Of a DNA stretch of 52,341 bases, positions 17,263-25,452 are shown piece after piece (positions within the stretch are counted from its first letter, which is position 1; each line of letters opens with the position of its first letter). The stretch comes from Azotobacter paspali. GTDB lineage: Bacteria; Pseudomonadota; Gammaproteobacteria; Pseudomonadales; Pseudomonadaceae. The translations under genes and the position numbers were made by a program. Below the pieces are notes generated by a model, which worked only from the letters and a program-made list of their open reading frames with translations, was not told where the DNA came from and did no database searches. The DNA lies in the NCBI RefSeq assembly GCF_042434745.1, contig NZ_JBHLSS010000101.1; one strand, 5' to 3'.

Positions 17263-18136
17263 GGGCGAGGTTCTCCAAAGTAGCGTTTTGTTGGAGCAGG
17301 CTTTCCAGCCATTTGCGCTGATACGCCTTGCGCTGCCGGAGCTGCAGCCTATCGCGCAGACGCGGCAGGATCTCCTCGAGGGTGAGCTGCCGGGCGGGGC
17401 TCACGCTTTCGCAGTACAGCACGTGAAAACCGATCGGCGATTCCAGCACCGGACTCAGCTCTCCCCGCGCCATCTGGAACAGGCAGGCGTCCAGTTCAGG
17501 ATAAAGAGTTCCCGGGACCACCTCGCCGAGCAATCCACCCTGCATCGCCGTAGGACATTCGGAGTGCTTCATCGCCTGCTCGGCAAAGCGCTCCGGCTTG
17601 CCGCGCAACCGCTTGAGGATAGTCTCGATGCGCGTCCGAGCGGTCTCGCGGGTGTTTTCCGGAAAATCCTCGTTGATGGTGACCAGGATGTGCCGGACCT
17701 TGTGCCGGGCAGGCACCTTGAATTGCTCGACGTGGTTGAAGTAGTAGAGGCTCACATCGGTGTCGCTGATCTCCGGCAGGCCGGCGCAGACGCAGTCGAG
17801 AACGGCCTCGACCCTGAGCTCTCGGGCCAGCATAGCGCGCATGCCGGCGGCATCCAGCGCCTGCGCGTCGAGGGCTTGCTGTAGTGCCTCGGGACTCTCG
17901 TAGCGGCTGGCGATGTGCGCCCAGGCCTCTTCGATCTGGGAGGGCGGGATCACCACACCGACCGCATCGGGGCTAAGCAACACGGCGTCCTCGATATGCC
18001 TCTGCCGGCCGATGATGCGGTCGGCCTGCTGGAGCTGCTCCTCGCTGAGCTCGCTGGGCGCGCAGCCGAACTGCTCGTGGGCGATCTTCAGCAGGTAATA
18101 GCGGCTGTCGCCGTCGGCCAGACGCTCAGATGCCAT
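17255..18136 (-). CDS. nifM: NifM, peptidyl-prolyl cis-trans isomerase for the Fe protein
   Basis: A 293-residue protein needed for maturation of NifH. The N-terminal 130 residues are helical; the parvulin-type PPIase domain (about 135-240) shows KVRHILVTINEDF, the HSECPTAMQGGLLGEV block and GFHVLYCE. ATG 18136 gives the family length (about 292) and overlaps nifZ by 11 bases; the frame open to 18226 is not needed. Confidence 0.95.
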   Translation of the reverse strand: MASERLADGDSRYYLLKIAHEQFGCAPSELSEEQLQQADRIIGRQRHIEDAVLLSPDAVGVVIPPSQIEEAWAHIASRYESPEALQQALDAQALDAAGMRAMLARELRVEAVLDCVCAGLPEISDTDVSLYYFNHVEQFKVPARHKVRHILVTINEDFPENTRETARTRIETILKRLRGKPERFAEQAMKHSECPTAMQGGLLGEVVPGTLYPELDACLFQMARGELSPVLESPIGFHVLYCESVSPARQLTLEEILPRLRDRLQLRQRKAYQRKWLESLLQQNATLENLAHG

Positions 18137-18605
18137 CGAGCACCTCCTCGATGGCCGCCGTGGAGTCGGCCATCGCCAGGCTTTGCTCGGGCACCTGCAA
18201 TACCAGACCTTCGCCGAAATGGACATGGTACTGGATGCCGAGCTCGGGCTCGTCGCGCAACACCTTCATGATGCTGCCGAGCTGACCGCGCTTCACCAGC
18301 ACCTGGCCGCGCACGGCAAGACTGCGGGTGGCGATCACATCGTCGCGGAACTCGAAGAGGTTGGGAATCCAGGGAGCCGAGGCGAGGATCAGCTCCTCCT
18401 CGCGGCAGCCAATGGTGCGTCCTTCGTTGAGGAAGTGCACGCGGTAGATCAATTGATCCTGCAGATAAGTACCAACGTCATAGACGCAACCCACCGCGCC
18501 ACGGCGCATCAGCAGGGCGCCGGTATTCATGCCCGGATAGGTGCCGTCGTTACGCACGTTGCGAATCAGGCGAACCTCATCACCATATTCAAACTGCGGC
18601 AGCAT
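18126..18605 (-). CDS. nifZ: NifZ
   Basis: A 159-residue protein involved in the formation of the second P-cluster of the MoFe protein. The start MLPQFEYGDEVRLIRNVRND and the repeated SH3-like block (GALLMRRGAVGCVYDVGTY, later QVLVKRGQLGSIMKVLRDE) are typical of NifZ. ATG 18605; it is 19 bases after nifW and overlaps nifM. Confidence 0.95.
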   Translation of the reverse strand: MLPQFEYGDEVRLIRNVRNDGTYPGMNTGALLMRRGAVGCVYDVGTYLQDQLIYRVHFLNEGRTIGCREEELILASAPWIPNLFEFRDDVIATRSLAVRGQVLVKRGQLGSIMKVLRDEPELGIQYHVHFGEGLVLQVPEQSLAMADSTAAIEEVLDGI

Positions 18606-18624
18606 GGCGCCTCCCCTCTTAAGC

Positions 18625-18972
18625 TCAGCTCAACAGCTGGTCGATGGAAACGAAGGTCTTCTGCGGTTCGTGCATGCGAAACACCTTGAAGACCTTCTCG
18701 GTCAGGGCATCGGATTCGACGAAGTCCAGATAGGCGCGCGCCAGCAGCTTCTGGAACACCGCGTAGCGGGCTTGGTCGTCGTGCTCGTCCAGATCGCCGG
18801 CCTTGCTCAGGTAGTCGTGGTAGCGCTGCATGATGTGCAGCCGGTTGACATGCACGACGTCCTGATCGAAGGGCACACCGAAGAACTCGAGGAAGTCCTC
18901 GGCCGAGACCAGCTCGTCCATGGCCTCGTCCAGGGTCAGGTCGGAATCCGGGGAAAAGGGTTGCACGGTCAT
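18625..18972 (-). CDS. nifW: NifW
   Basis: A 115-residue protein that helps protect or assemble the MoFe protein. Recognisable are DELVSAEDFLEFFGVPFD and VHVNRLHIMQRYHDYL. ATG 18972 overlaps the stop of the TPR-like gene by 4 bases (ATGA), showing translational coupling inside the nifU operon. Confidence 0.94.
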   Translation of the reverse strand: MTVQPFSPDSDLTLDEAMDELVSAEDFLEFFGVPFDQDVVHVNRLHIMQRYHDYLSKAGDLDEHDDQARYAVFQKLLARAYLDFVESDALTEKVFKVFRMHEPQKTFVSIDQLLS

Positions 18973-19508
18973 GGTCTTATCTCCGCGTTGGCCGCAATGG
19001 GGAAAATCAGGATTTCAGCGCTGTGTTCGGCCAGCACGTCCAACAACAGCCTGGCTCCCAGGCGGTTTTCCGTGTCCAGCTCGACGACCTTGACGAGCAT
19101 GGCCTTACCCTGCTCGAACCGGCCCAGACGCAGGTTCAGATAGCCGGCGCCCTTGAGCGCCAGCAGATAGAAACGCAGGAGCGCGATGCCCCGCTCGGAC
19201 GCCACCGCGAGATACCTGGCATCGATCACGCGCCAGTCCGCGGGCAGCAGCAGCCGGGGACCGACCACCTCCAGTACCCGCCAGGCGATCTGCAGAGCGT
19301 CCTGATAGCGGTGCTGGTAAAAATAGAAGCGATACAGGCCGACCAGCACCGTCAGATCGTCCGGGGCGAGAGCCTGTGCCTCGAGCAGCGGCTGCTCGGC
19401 GGTACCCTCGGCATACTGTTCGGCGGCCGCGGCCAGACGGGCCGCCACCTCCGGGGCGAGCGGCTCGTCGTAGTACAGGCTGTCGCTATCGAAATCCTGC
19501 AGGTCCAT
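18969..19508 (-). CDS. TPR-like nif-cluster protein, copy 1
   Basis: A 179-residue protein with helical repeats resembling tetratricopeptide units, for example LVGLYRFYFYQHRYQDALQI and LKGAGYLNLRLGRFEQGKAM. It is related over its length to the protein at 28531-29031: both share a YxFYF-xxxRY block, a LLALKGxGxLxLR block and a VVELD or LLELD block. It sits between cysE1 and nifW. Function unknown; an adaptor in nitrogenase assembly is plausible. The ATG at 19508 is chosen since the open frame beyond it overlaps cysE1. Confidence 0.8.
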   Translation of the reverse strand: MDLQDFDSDSLYYDEPLAPEVAARLAAAAEQYAEGTAEQPLLEAQALAPDDLTVLVGLYRFYFYQHRYQDALQIAWRVLEVVGPRLLLPADWRVIDARYLAVASERGIALLRFYLLALKGAGYLNLRLGRFEQGKAMLVKVVELDTENRLGARLLLDVLAEHSAEILIFPIAANAEIRP

Positions 19509-19536
19509 GCTCAGTCGTCCCCCGTGGTTCCAGCGA

Positions 19537-20334
19537 TCACTCGGCCACCGGAGTGGGTACGGCCCGACGGCGGCCAGCCGATTGTTGAGGCTGCGCAGTG
19601 GTGCCACCGGCGCAGTCGTTCTCGCAAATGCTGCTGTCGGAGTTACAGACCTGGTAAAACTGCTGCTGGCTGCCGACGGCGACCAGCCCACCCGCCTCGA
19701 CCCGCTTCTCCAGCGCATCGATGCGCTCCAGCAGGCAGGCGATGGCCTTACCTACCGGGTCTGGAATCAGGTGATGGTCGAGGTCGATGCCATAGGGATT
19801 CGGGCGGCCGGCCTCGCGCACCTTTACTACCTTGCCTGGGATGCCGACTACAGTGCAACCGTCCGGCACATCCTGGACCACCACGGAGTTGGCCCCCACC
19901 CGGGCGCCCGCGCCCACAGTGATGGGACCGAGAACCTTGGCTCCCGCGCCCACCAGCACGCCGTCTTTCAGCGTCGGATGGCGCTTGCCCTTGTTCCAAC
20001 TGGTGCCGCCAAGGGTCACGCCATGGTAGAGGGTCACGTCGTTGCCGATCTCGGCGGTTTCGCCGATCACTACACAGGCGCCGTGATCGATGAAGAAACG
20101 CTCGCCGATGGTCGCTCCCGGGTGAATGTCCACGTTGCTCAGCATGCGGGCGACGAACGACAGCAGACGAGCCGGATAGCGCCAACCGGCACGCCATAGG
20201 CGATTGGCCAGCCGGTAACCGATGATCGCGTGCACCCCCGGATAGGTGGTGAGCACCTCGAAGGTAGTGCGTGCCGCCGGGTCGCGCTCGAAGACGCAAC
20301 GGATGTCATCACGCCATTGCATAAGCAGACTCAT
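19537..20334 (-). CDS. cysE1: Serine O-acetyltransferase CysE1 (NifP)
   Basis: A 265-residue enzyme making O-acetylserine, the precursor of cysteine used by NifS as sulfur donor. It shows the left-handed beta-helix repeats and the active-site region FIDHGACVVIGETA with TLYHGVTLGGTSW; the His residues at 84 and 104 are the expected catalytic ones. After the usual end (about residue 180) there is an extra tail of 85 residues with a Cys-rich piece, CNSDSSICENDC (Cys 230, 237, 241). The ATG at 20334 overlaps the nifV stop by 4 bases. Confidence 0.93.
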   Translation of the reverse strand: MSLLMQWRDDIRCVFERDPAARTTFEVLTTYPGVHAIIGYRLANRLWRAGWRYPARLLSFVARMLSNVDIHPGATIGERFFIDHGACVVIGETAEIGNDVTLYHGVTLGGTSWNKGKRHPTLKDGVLVGAGAKVLGPITVGAGARVGANSVVVQDVPDGCTVVGIPGKVVKVREAGRPNPYGIDLDHHLIPDPVGKAIACLLERIDALEKRVEAGGLVAVGSQQQFYQVCNSDSSICENDCAGGTTAQPQQSAGRRRAVPTPVAE

Positions 20335-21485
20335 GCCATTCCTCCTGCGGCCAGTTCGGGATTGCCTTGCTCGCACAACTGCCGATAGAAATCCTGCAGC
20401 TCGGCAGGCTGCGGGCTGCGCTTGGTCCTGGTGGAGAAGGCACGAATGCGGCCGAGTAACGCCTGGCTCTGCCAGTCCGCCAGCTCGATACCCAGATCGC
20501 GGTACGTGTTGCGCACCATGTGTGCCCCGGAATGCTTGCCCAGCACCAAACTGTGGCTACGACCGAGCTCGTCGGGGTTCAGCCCCTCGTAGTTGCGCCG
20601 ATGCTTGAGCAGTCCGTCGACGTGGATACCAGCCTCGTGAGTGAACACCCCGGCGCCGACCACGCTTTTCTGCCAAGCCACCTGGCGCCCCGAGGCCCGC
20701 TCGACCAACGCGGAGATGGCTGGGATGCCGCGGGTATCGATACCGGTGTCGATACCGTGGAGGTTCTTGAGCGCCAGCACGCACTCCTCCAGCGCGGCGT
20801 TACCGGCACGCTCTCCGAGCCCGTTGACCGTGGTGTTGATGTGAGTCGCCCCGCCCATTACCGCGGCCAGTGTGTTGGCCGTGGCCAGCCCGAAATCATC
20901 GTGGGCGTGCACTTCCAGCTCCATGTCCAGGCGCCGGCTGAGGAAACGGAAGCGGTCGAGCATGCCGAAGGGCTCCATGACCCCGACGGTGTCGGCGAAG
21001 CGCAGCCGACGGGCACCAGCGGCCTGCGCCACTTCGCCCACCTGCACGACGAACTCCAGATCCGCCCGCGAGGCGTCCTCGCAGCCCAGGCACACCTCGA
21101 GCCCGGCCATGCGCGCTTCGCCGACCAGCCTGGCCACTTCGCGCAAGGCCCAGTCGCGATCGCGATTGAGCTTGTGGTGCAGCATCAGGTCGGAGACCGG
21201 CAGCGAAAGGTCGACCATGGCCACCCCGGTGGAGCGCGCCGCCGCGAGATCGACGTCGCATAGCCGGCACCAGGCCAGCAGGCGAGACGACAGGCCGAGA
21301 CCGGCGATGGCGCGCATCACCTCGCGCTCTTCCTCGCCCATGCTGGGAATGCCGATCTCCAACTCCGGCACGCCCAGTTCGGCGAGCGCGCGGGCGATAG
21401 CGATCTTCTCGTCGGCATTGAAGGCGACCCCGGCACTCTGTTCACCGTCACGCAGGGTAGTGTCGTCGATGATCACGCTAGCCAT
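20331..21485 (-). CDS. nifV: Homocitrate synthase NifV
   Basis: A 384-residue enzyme that joins acetyl-CoA and 2-oxoglutarate to homocitrate, the organic ligand of FeMo-co. Motifs seen are TTLRDGEQSAGVAF (substrate and metal site), HAHDDFGLATANTLAAV (metal-binding HxH) and GLGERAGNAALEE. Start ATG 21485 gives the family length; an in-frame TTG at 21500 is less likely. It lies downstream of nifS and is coupled with cysE1. Confidence 0.96.
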   Translation of the reverse strand: MASVIIDDTTLRDGEQSAGVAFNADEKIAIARALAELGVPELEIGIPSMGEEEREVMRAIAGLGLSSRLLAWCRLCDVDLAAARSTGVAMVDLSLPVSDLMLHHKLNRDRDWALREVARLVGEARMAGLEVCLGCEDASRADLEFVVQVGEVAQAAGARRLRFADTVGVMEPFGMLDRFRFLSRRLDMELEVHAHDDFGLATANTLAAVMGGATHINTTVNGLGERAGNAALEECVLALKNLHGIDTGIDTRGIPAISALVERASGRQVAWQKSVVGAGVFTHEAGIHVDGLLKHRRNYEGLNPDELGRSHSLVLGKHSGAHMVRNTYRDLGIELADWQSQALLGRIRAFSTRTKRSPQPAELQDFYRQLCEQGNPELAAGGMA

Positions 21486-21557
21486 GGCTTTCTCCAACAA
21501 CTCGGGCGGGGTGGGGAGGATTTCCCGCGGGATACGCTCCCGCAGGACGGCGGCGAC

Positions 21558-22766
21558 TCAGCCGTAGACCGGAGCGAAGGCCTTGCCCGGGTCCTCCACC
21601 GGACCGTTGCCGCTCCAGTAGGGCGACAGCTTGCGCAACTGGGCCACAATCGGCGGAACCTCGCGGATCACCCGGTCGATCTCCTCCTCGGTGGTGTAGC
21701 GCGACAGGGAGAAGCGCACGGTACCGTGGGCGGCAGTATAGGGAATGTCCATGGCGCGCATCACGTGGGAGGGCTCCAGGGAGCCGGAGGTGCAGGCCGA
21801 ACCGCTGGAGGCGGCGATGCCGACCTTGTTCAGCAGCAGCAGGATGGCCTCGCCCTCGATGTACTCGAACGCGATGTTGGCGGTGTTGGGCAAGCGGTTG
21901 TCCGGATCGCCGGTGACGAAGGCATGGGGCACGACGGCGAGGATACCGGCCTCCAGCTTGTCGCGCAGGCGCTTGACCTCGGTGTTCTCGTGCTCCATGA
22001 ACTGCAGCGCGCGTTCGGCAGCGATACCCAATCCGATGATGGAGGCGGCGTTCTCGGTGCCGGCACGACGGCCGCGCTCCTGATGACCACCGCGCAGCAA
22101 CGGACGGAAGCGGGTGCCGCGGCGCAGATAGAGCACGCCGACACCTTTGGGCGCATGCAGCTTGTGGCCCGACAGCGAGAGCATGTGGATCGACGAACTC
22201 TTCAGGTCGATCGGTACCTTGCCCACCGCCTGCACGGCATCGGTGTGGAACATGATGCCGGCGTCGTCGGCCAGGCGCGCCATCTCTTCGATCGGGAACA
22301 GGGTGCCGGTCTCGTTGTTGGCCCACATCACCGATACTACGGCGACATCGTCGGTCAGCAAGCTGGCGTAATGCTCCAGATCCAGACGGCCTTTCTTGTC
22401 CACCGGCAGCTTGTGCACGGTGTAGCCCTCACTGGCGAGGTAGTCGCACAGACTGAGGACAGCCGGGTGCTCGACCACGGTGGTGATGACGGTCTTGCGT
22501 TCAGGCTGGGCCTTGAGCGCCGAGAGGATCGCGGTGGAGTCCGACTCGGTGCCGCAGGAGGTGAAGACGATTTCCGAATCGTGTTCGGCACCGAGCAGCT
22601 TCTGCACGCTCTGGCGGGCCTTCTTCAGCGCCAGGCCGACCTGGTTGCCGAAGCTGTGCAAAGACGAGGGGTTGCCGAACTGTTCGGTGAAGAACGGCAG
22701 CATGGCCTGGACGACTTCGTCGTCCACCCGGGTGGTGGCGTTGTTATCGAGATAGACGTCAGCCAT
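21558..22766 (-). CDS. nifS: Cysteine desulfurase NifS
   Basis: A 402-residue PLP enzyme that takes sulfur from cysteine for cluster assembly on NifU. It begins YLDNNATTRVD; the PLP lysine is in SLSGHKLHAPKGVGVLY, and the catalytic cysteine in SSGSACTSGSLEPSHVM. Length equals the A. vinelandii enzyme. ATG at 22766 lies one base after the nifU stop. Confidence 0.97.
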   Translation of the reverse strand: MADVYLDNNATTRVDDEVVQAMLPFFTEQFGNPSSLHSFGNQVGLALKKARQSVQKLLGAEHDSEIVFTSCGTESDSTAILSALKAQPERKTVITTVVEHPAVLSLCDYLASEGYTVHKLPVDKKGRLDLEHYASLLTDDVAVVSVMWANNETGTLFPIEEMARLADDAGIMFHTDAVQAVGKVPIDLKSSSIHMLSLSGHKLHAPKGVGVLYLRRGTRFRPLLRGGHQERGRRAGTENAASIIGLGIAAERALQFMEHENTEVKRLRDKLEAGILAVVPHAFVTGDPDNRLPNTANIAFEYIEGEAILLLLNKVGIAASSGSACTSGSLEPSHVMRAMDIPYTAAHGTVRFSLSRYTTEEEIDRVIREVPPIVAQLRKLSPYWSGNGPVEDPGKAFAPVYG

Positions 22767-22767
22767 T

Positions 22768-23706
22768 TCAGACCTCCATCTGCGCATGAGCCGCGGCGCT
22801 GACCGGAATTACCTTGACGAACTCGCCGAGTTCCTCGATCAGGCGCTGCTGAATGCCGCCGAGGGTCATGCTGGCCATCTGGCAGCCGGTACAGGCACCG
22901 GTAAGCTTGACATAAACGTTCTTGCCGTCGACATCGATCAGTTCGACGTCGCCCTTGTCGCGCTGTAGGGTCGGACGGATCGCCGCCAGCACGGTCTCGA
23001 TGCGACGGATGCGCTGCAGGTTGCTCAGTTTTGGGGCAGCCGCCGGGGCTTCGGCCACCGGAGCGGGAGCCGGCTCGGGGGCGAGCACCTTGACCTTCTT
23101 CTTGGCCTTGATCGGGGCCGCGACGAAGACTTCACCGCGAGCAGCCAGTTCTTCGGTCAGCACGCGCTCAATAGCCTCGTGGCAGGCGGAGCAGCCACCG
23201 CCGGCCTTGGTGTAATTGGTCACGTCTTCGACGCTGGACAACTTGTTGGCACGGATGGTATCGCGGACCATCACCTCGTCGACGGCGAAGCACTTGCAGA
23301 TCAGCGCGCCCTCTTCGTGGTCGTCCTCGATCGTTTCGCCACGGTAGTTGGCCACCGCGGCCTGCAGGGCTTCGCGGCCCATCACCGAGCAATGCATCTT
23401 CTCCGGTGGCAGGCCATCGAGGTAGTCGGCGATGTCCTGGTTACTGATCTTCAACGCCTCGTCCAAGGTCAGGCCCTTGACCATCTCGGTCAGCGCCGAG
23501 GAGGAAGCGATGGCGGAACCACAGCCGAAGGTTTGGAAGCCGGCATCCAGAATCACGTCGGTTTCCGGGTCCACCTTCAGGGTCAGGCGCAGCGCATCAC
23601 CGCAACTCAGCGACCCGACGTCGCCGATGGCGTTGGCGCCTTCCACGGCTCCAGCATTCTTGGGGTTGTAGAAGTGCTCTTTGACTTTTTCCGAATAATC
23701 CCACAT
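22768..23706 (-). CDS. nifU: Fe-S scaffold NifU
   Basis: A 312-residue three-domain scaffold. The N-terminal IscU-like domain has cysteines in LSCGDALRL (35), FGCGSAIAS (62) and MHCSVMG (106). The central permanent [2Fe-2S] domain has CKC (137, 139) and CSAC (172, 175). After an Ala/Pro-rich linker (about 205-225) the C-terminal Nfu domain carries GACTGCQMAS (272, 275). All cluster ligands are present. It follows iscA-nif and is coupled to nifS. Confidence 0.97.
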   Translation of the reverse strand: MWDYSEKVKEHFYNPKNAGAVEGANAIGDVGSLSCGDALRLTLKVDPETDVILDAGFQTFGCGSAIASSSALTEMVKGLTLDEALKISNQDIADYLDGLPPEKMHCSVMGREALQAAVANYRGETIEDDHEEGALICKCFAVDEVMVRDTIRANKLSSVEDVTNYTKAGGGCSACHEAIERVLTEELAARGEVFVAAPIKAKKKVKVLAPEPAPAPVAEAPAAAPKLSNLQRIRRIETVLAAIRPTLQRDKGDVELIDVDGKNVYVKLTGACTGCQMASMTLGGIQQRLIEELGEFVKVIPVSAAAHAQMEV

Positions 23707-23770
23707 GTCGGCTTCATCTCCCGGTGAGTCTTTGGGGGCCGGCCCGGCCGGCGACCTCAGGGTTGCTTAT

Positions 23771-24094
23771 TCAACAAGCAAAAGACTTGCCACAACCACA
23801 ACTATTGGTGGCATTCGGATTGACGAAGGTGAAACCACTACCTTCCATGCTTTCCACGAAGTCCATGGTCACGCCATCGAGCAGAGGAGCGCTGGCGCTG
23901 TCGATCAGCAGGGTGATGCCGTCGCAGTCGACCAGTTGATCGTCTTCCGAACCGGCCTCTTCCAACTTCAGGCTGTATTTCAGGCCGGAACAACCACCAC
24001 CCTCGACCCGGATGCGCAAACCGGCGATCGGCTTGCCAGTGCTGCTGATGAAGCGGGTAACCGCGCTCTTGGCGCTCTCTGTCAGGGTAATCAT
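23771..24094 (-). CDS. iscA-nif: IscA-type Fe-S carrier of the nif system
   Basis: A 107-residue A-type carrier with the three conserved cysteines, one in EGGGCSGLKYSL and two in the C-terminal NSCGCGKSF. It is the first gene of the nifUSV operon, about 45 bases after the predicted transcription start. ATG 24094 follows GAGAC; the long upstream extension of the open frame crosses the promoter and is not used. Confidence 0.94.
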   Translation of the reverse strand: MITLTESAKSAVTRFISSTGKPIAGLRIRVEGGGCSGLKYSLKLEEAGSEDDQLVDCDGITLLIDSASAPLLDGVTMDFVESMEGSGFTFVNPNATNSCGCGKSFAC

Positions 24095-24151
24095 CGGCTC
24101 GTCTCCTACAAAACTTGGCAGTTGCTTGCTCAACCTGTCGCAAGGTATTGC

Positions 24152-24167
24152 TGCAACCGGCATGCCA
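24152..24167 (-). promoter_or_regulatory. Sigma-54 promoter of iscA-nifUSV operon
   Basis: The minus strand reads TGGCATGCCGGTTGCA, with GG-N10-GC spacing and perfect -12. The start is expected near 24140, 46 bases before the iscA start codon. Confidence 0.85.
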
Positions 24168-24261
24168 CGCCATATGTTTAAAATTTTATCTTTAAAATCA
24201 AAAGGTTGTCTTTTGACAAAGTAGCCCATGGCTGTAGCGAACAATACCTGTGGCCATGAAT

Positions 24262-24277
24262 GTCTGATTTCCGACAA
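24262..24277 (-). promoter_or_regulatory. NifA-type UAS of iscA-nifUSV operon
   Basis: TGTCTGATTTCCGACA fits TGT-N10-ACA and lies about 95 bases upstream of the -24 box. Its right half is inside a perfect palindrome CCGACAAG-G-CTTGTCGG (24272-24288), which may also act as terminator of the gene that ends at 24317. Confidence 0.7.
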
Positions 24278-24316
24278 GGCTTGTCGGCCTAATACGCAAC
24301 GGCACGCTCGGGACAG

Positions 24317-25078
24317 TCAATCGCCGACCAGGGCCGCCTCGCTGAAATAAGGGGTACGATGCAATTGGGCCGCGCCATAGCGAACCATCAGGCAACTGTT
24401 GCGCTCCACCCGCCCGGCCGCCCCGAGCAGCCCCTGCTGCTGGATCAGCACATCCCCCTTGCGCAGGGCCAGCAGGCGCATGGCCTGCCCGGCCGACGGC
24501 TCCCAGGCCTGCGCCCGTTGCAGACACATCTCGAGCTGGCGCCATTGCTCCAGGCTCGCGCCCTCCTCGTGCATCCGCTGCAATTGGGCGGCCAGCGCCG
24601 GGTTGCCGGCCAGCAGCCGCCGCAGCGAGCGGCGACTGTCCAGGTGGCTGCCCGGCTGGACTTTGAGTCCGGCCTCCAAGGGAATCGGCCGCAGGGCGAT
24701 CAACGCGCTCAGATGGGGCACGTTGCCAGCGTAGGCGCTGCAAGCGAGCAACACCTGTGCACTCTCGAGGACATCAATGCCGAGCAGGTAGGCTCTCTCG
24801 CCGGCGAGCATGTTCAGCGGTGCGAGCAGCCGTTCGTGCAGTACCAGACCAAGGATGCCGGTCGCCTGCAGATGGAAAGTATTGCGCTGGCGCAATACCT
24901 GCGGATGAGCCTGACGCTGCTTGACGACTGGCTCGCAGCGTAGACGATAGGCCGCCACCGCGGTGGCATGCCGGTCGACCAGGTTTTCGGGAAGACAGCT
25001 ACGCAGCAAGACGAAGCCATCGCGGGCGAATGCAAAGCTGTCGGGCAACGGTGCGGTTGCAAAGCTTGCTTCCAGCAT
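24317..25078 (-). CDS. Phytanoyl-CoA dioxygenase-like protein, probably inactive fold
   Basis: A 253-residue protein with the outline of the PhyH family: DGFVLLRSCLPENLVD near residue 20, then ALIALRPIPLEAGLKVQPGSH (128-145 region) and a late KGDVLIQQQGLLG (208-219). In active iron/2-oxoglutarate enzymes the HxD and distal His bind iron. Here the expected sites read HLS (122-124) and a stretch without His (GLLGAAG), so iron binding seems lost or changed. ATG 25078 follows AGGAGG. A sigma-54 box and a NifA-type site lie upstream, so it is probably co-induced with nif genes. Role unknown. Confidence 0.65.
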   Translation of the reverse strand: MLEASFATAPLPDSFAFARDGFVLLRSCLPENLVDRHATAVAAYRLRCEPVVKQRQAHPQVLRQRNTFHLQATGILGLVLHERLLAPLNMLAGERAYLLGIDVLESAQVLLACSAYAGNVPHLSALIALRPIPLEAGLKVQPGSHLDSRRSLRRLLAGNPALAAQLQRMHEEGASLEQWRQLEMCLQRAQAWEPSAGQAMRLLALRKGDVLIQQQGLLGAAGRVERNSCLMVRYGAAQLHRTPYFSEAALVGD

Positions 25079-25185
25079 GATCCTGAACCTCCTGCAGCAG
25101 CGGCATGACGGACCGGCACCGGGCGGGCCGGAAACAGGCAATCGCTATATATAAATGAATATAAATAATCGCTGAGCATCTGGAG

Positions 25186-25201
25186 TGCAAAGACTTTGCC
25201 A
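25186..25201 (-). promoter_or_regulatory. Sigma-54 promoter of the PhyH-like gene
   Basis: The minus strand reads TGGCAAAGTCTTTGCA: good -24 (TGGCA) and perfect -12 with GG-N10-GC spacing. The start is expected near 25174. Confidence 0.7.
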
Positions 25202-25247
25202 ATGCGTTAAATTTAGAAAAAACAGTGAGTTGCATTGCATTTTCGCT

Positions 25248-25263
25248 TGTCCGGTTATACACA
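25248..25263 (-). promoter_or_regulatory. NifA-type UAS of the PhyH-like gene
   Basis: TGTCCGGTTATACACA fits TGT-N10-ACA. It is about 47 bases from the -24 box, nearer than the usual 80-150, so function is less certain. Confidence 0.5.
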
Positions 25264-25452
25264 AAGCTACACACATAAATCAGCCTTGTGCCCTAGCCGA
25301 CAAGCCCTCTGGGAAGGCCGGCGCAAGCGGGGCCGCAAGGCGCAGGCAAGCGACATGCACGAGTGGCCCTGTCCGACGCGAGGCTACCCCGGGCAACCGC
25401 TGGCGCCCTGCCTCCCTTATCTTTTCCGCCCACTGGGCACGGGAGATTTCAG

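Larger units (their letters stand above)
25079..25452. other. Divergent regulatory region
   Basis: It lies between the PhyH-like gene (minus) and the ModC-like gene (plus). It contains the sigma-54 box and the UAS of the minus-strand gene. For the plus-strand gene I find no clear promoter; the part from 25290 to 25450 is GC-rich and featureless. Confidence 0.6.

Noticed and set aside
24205..24216. TGTCTTTTGACA as UAS
   Set aside because: Spacer is 6 bases, not 10.
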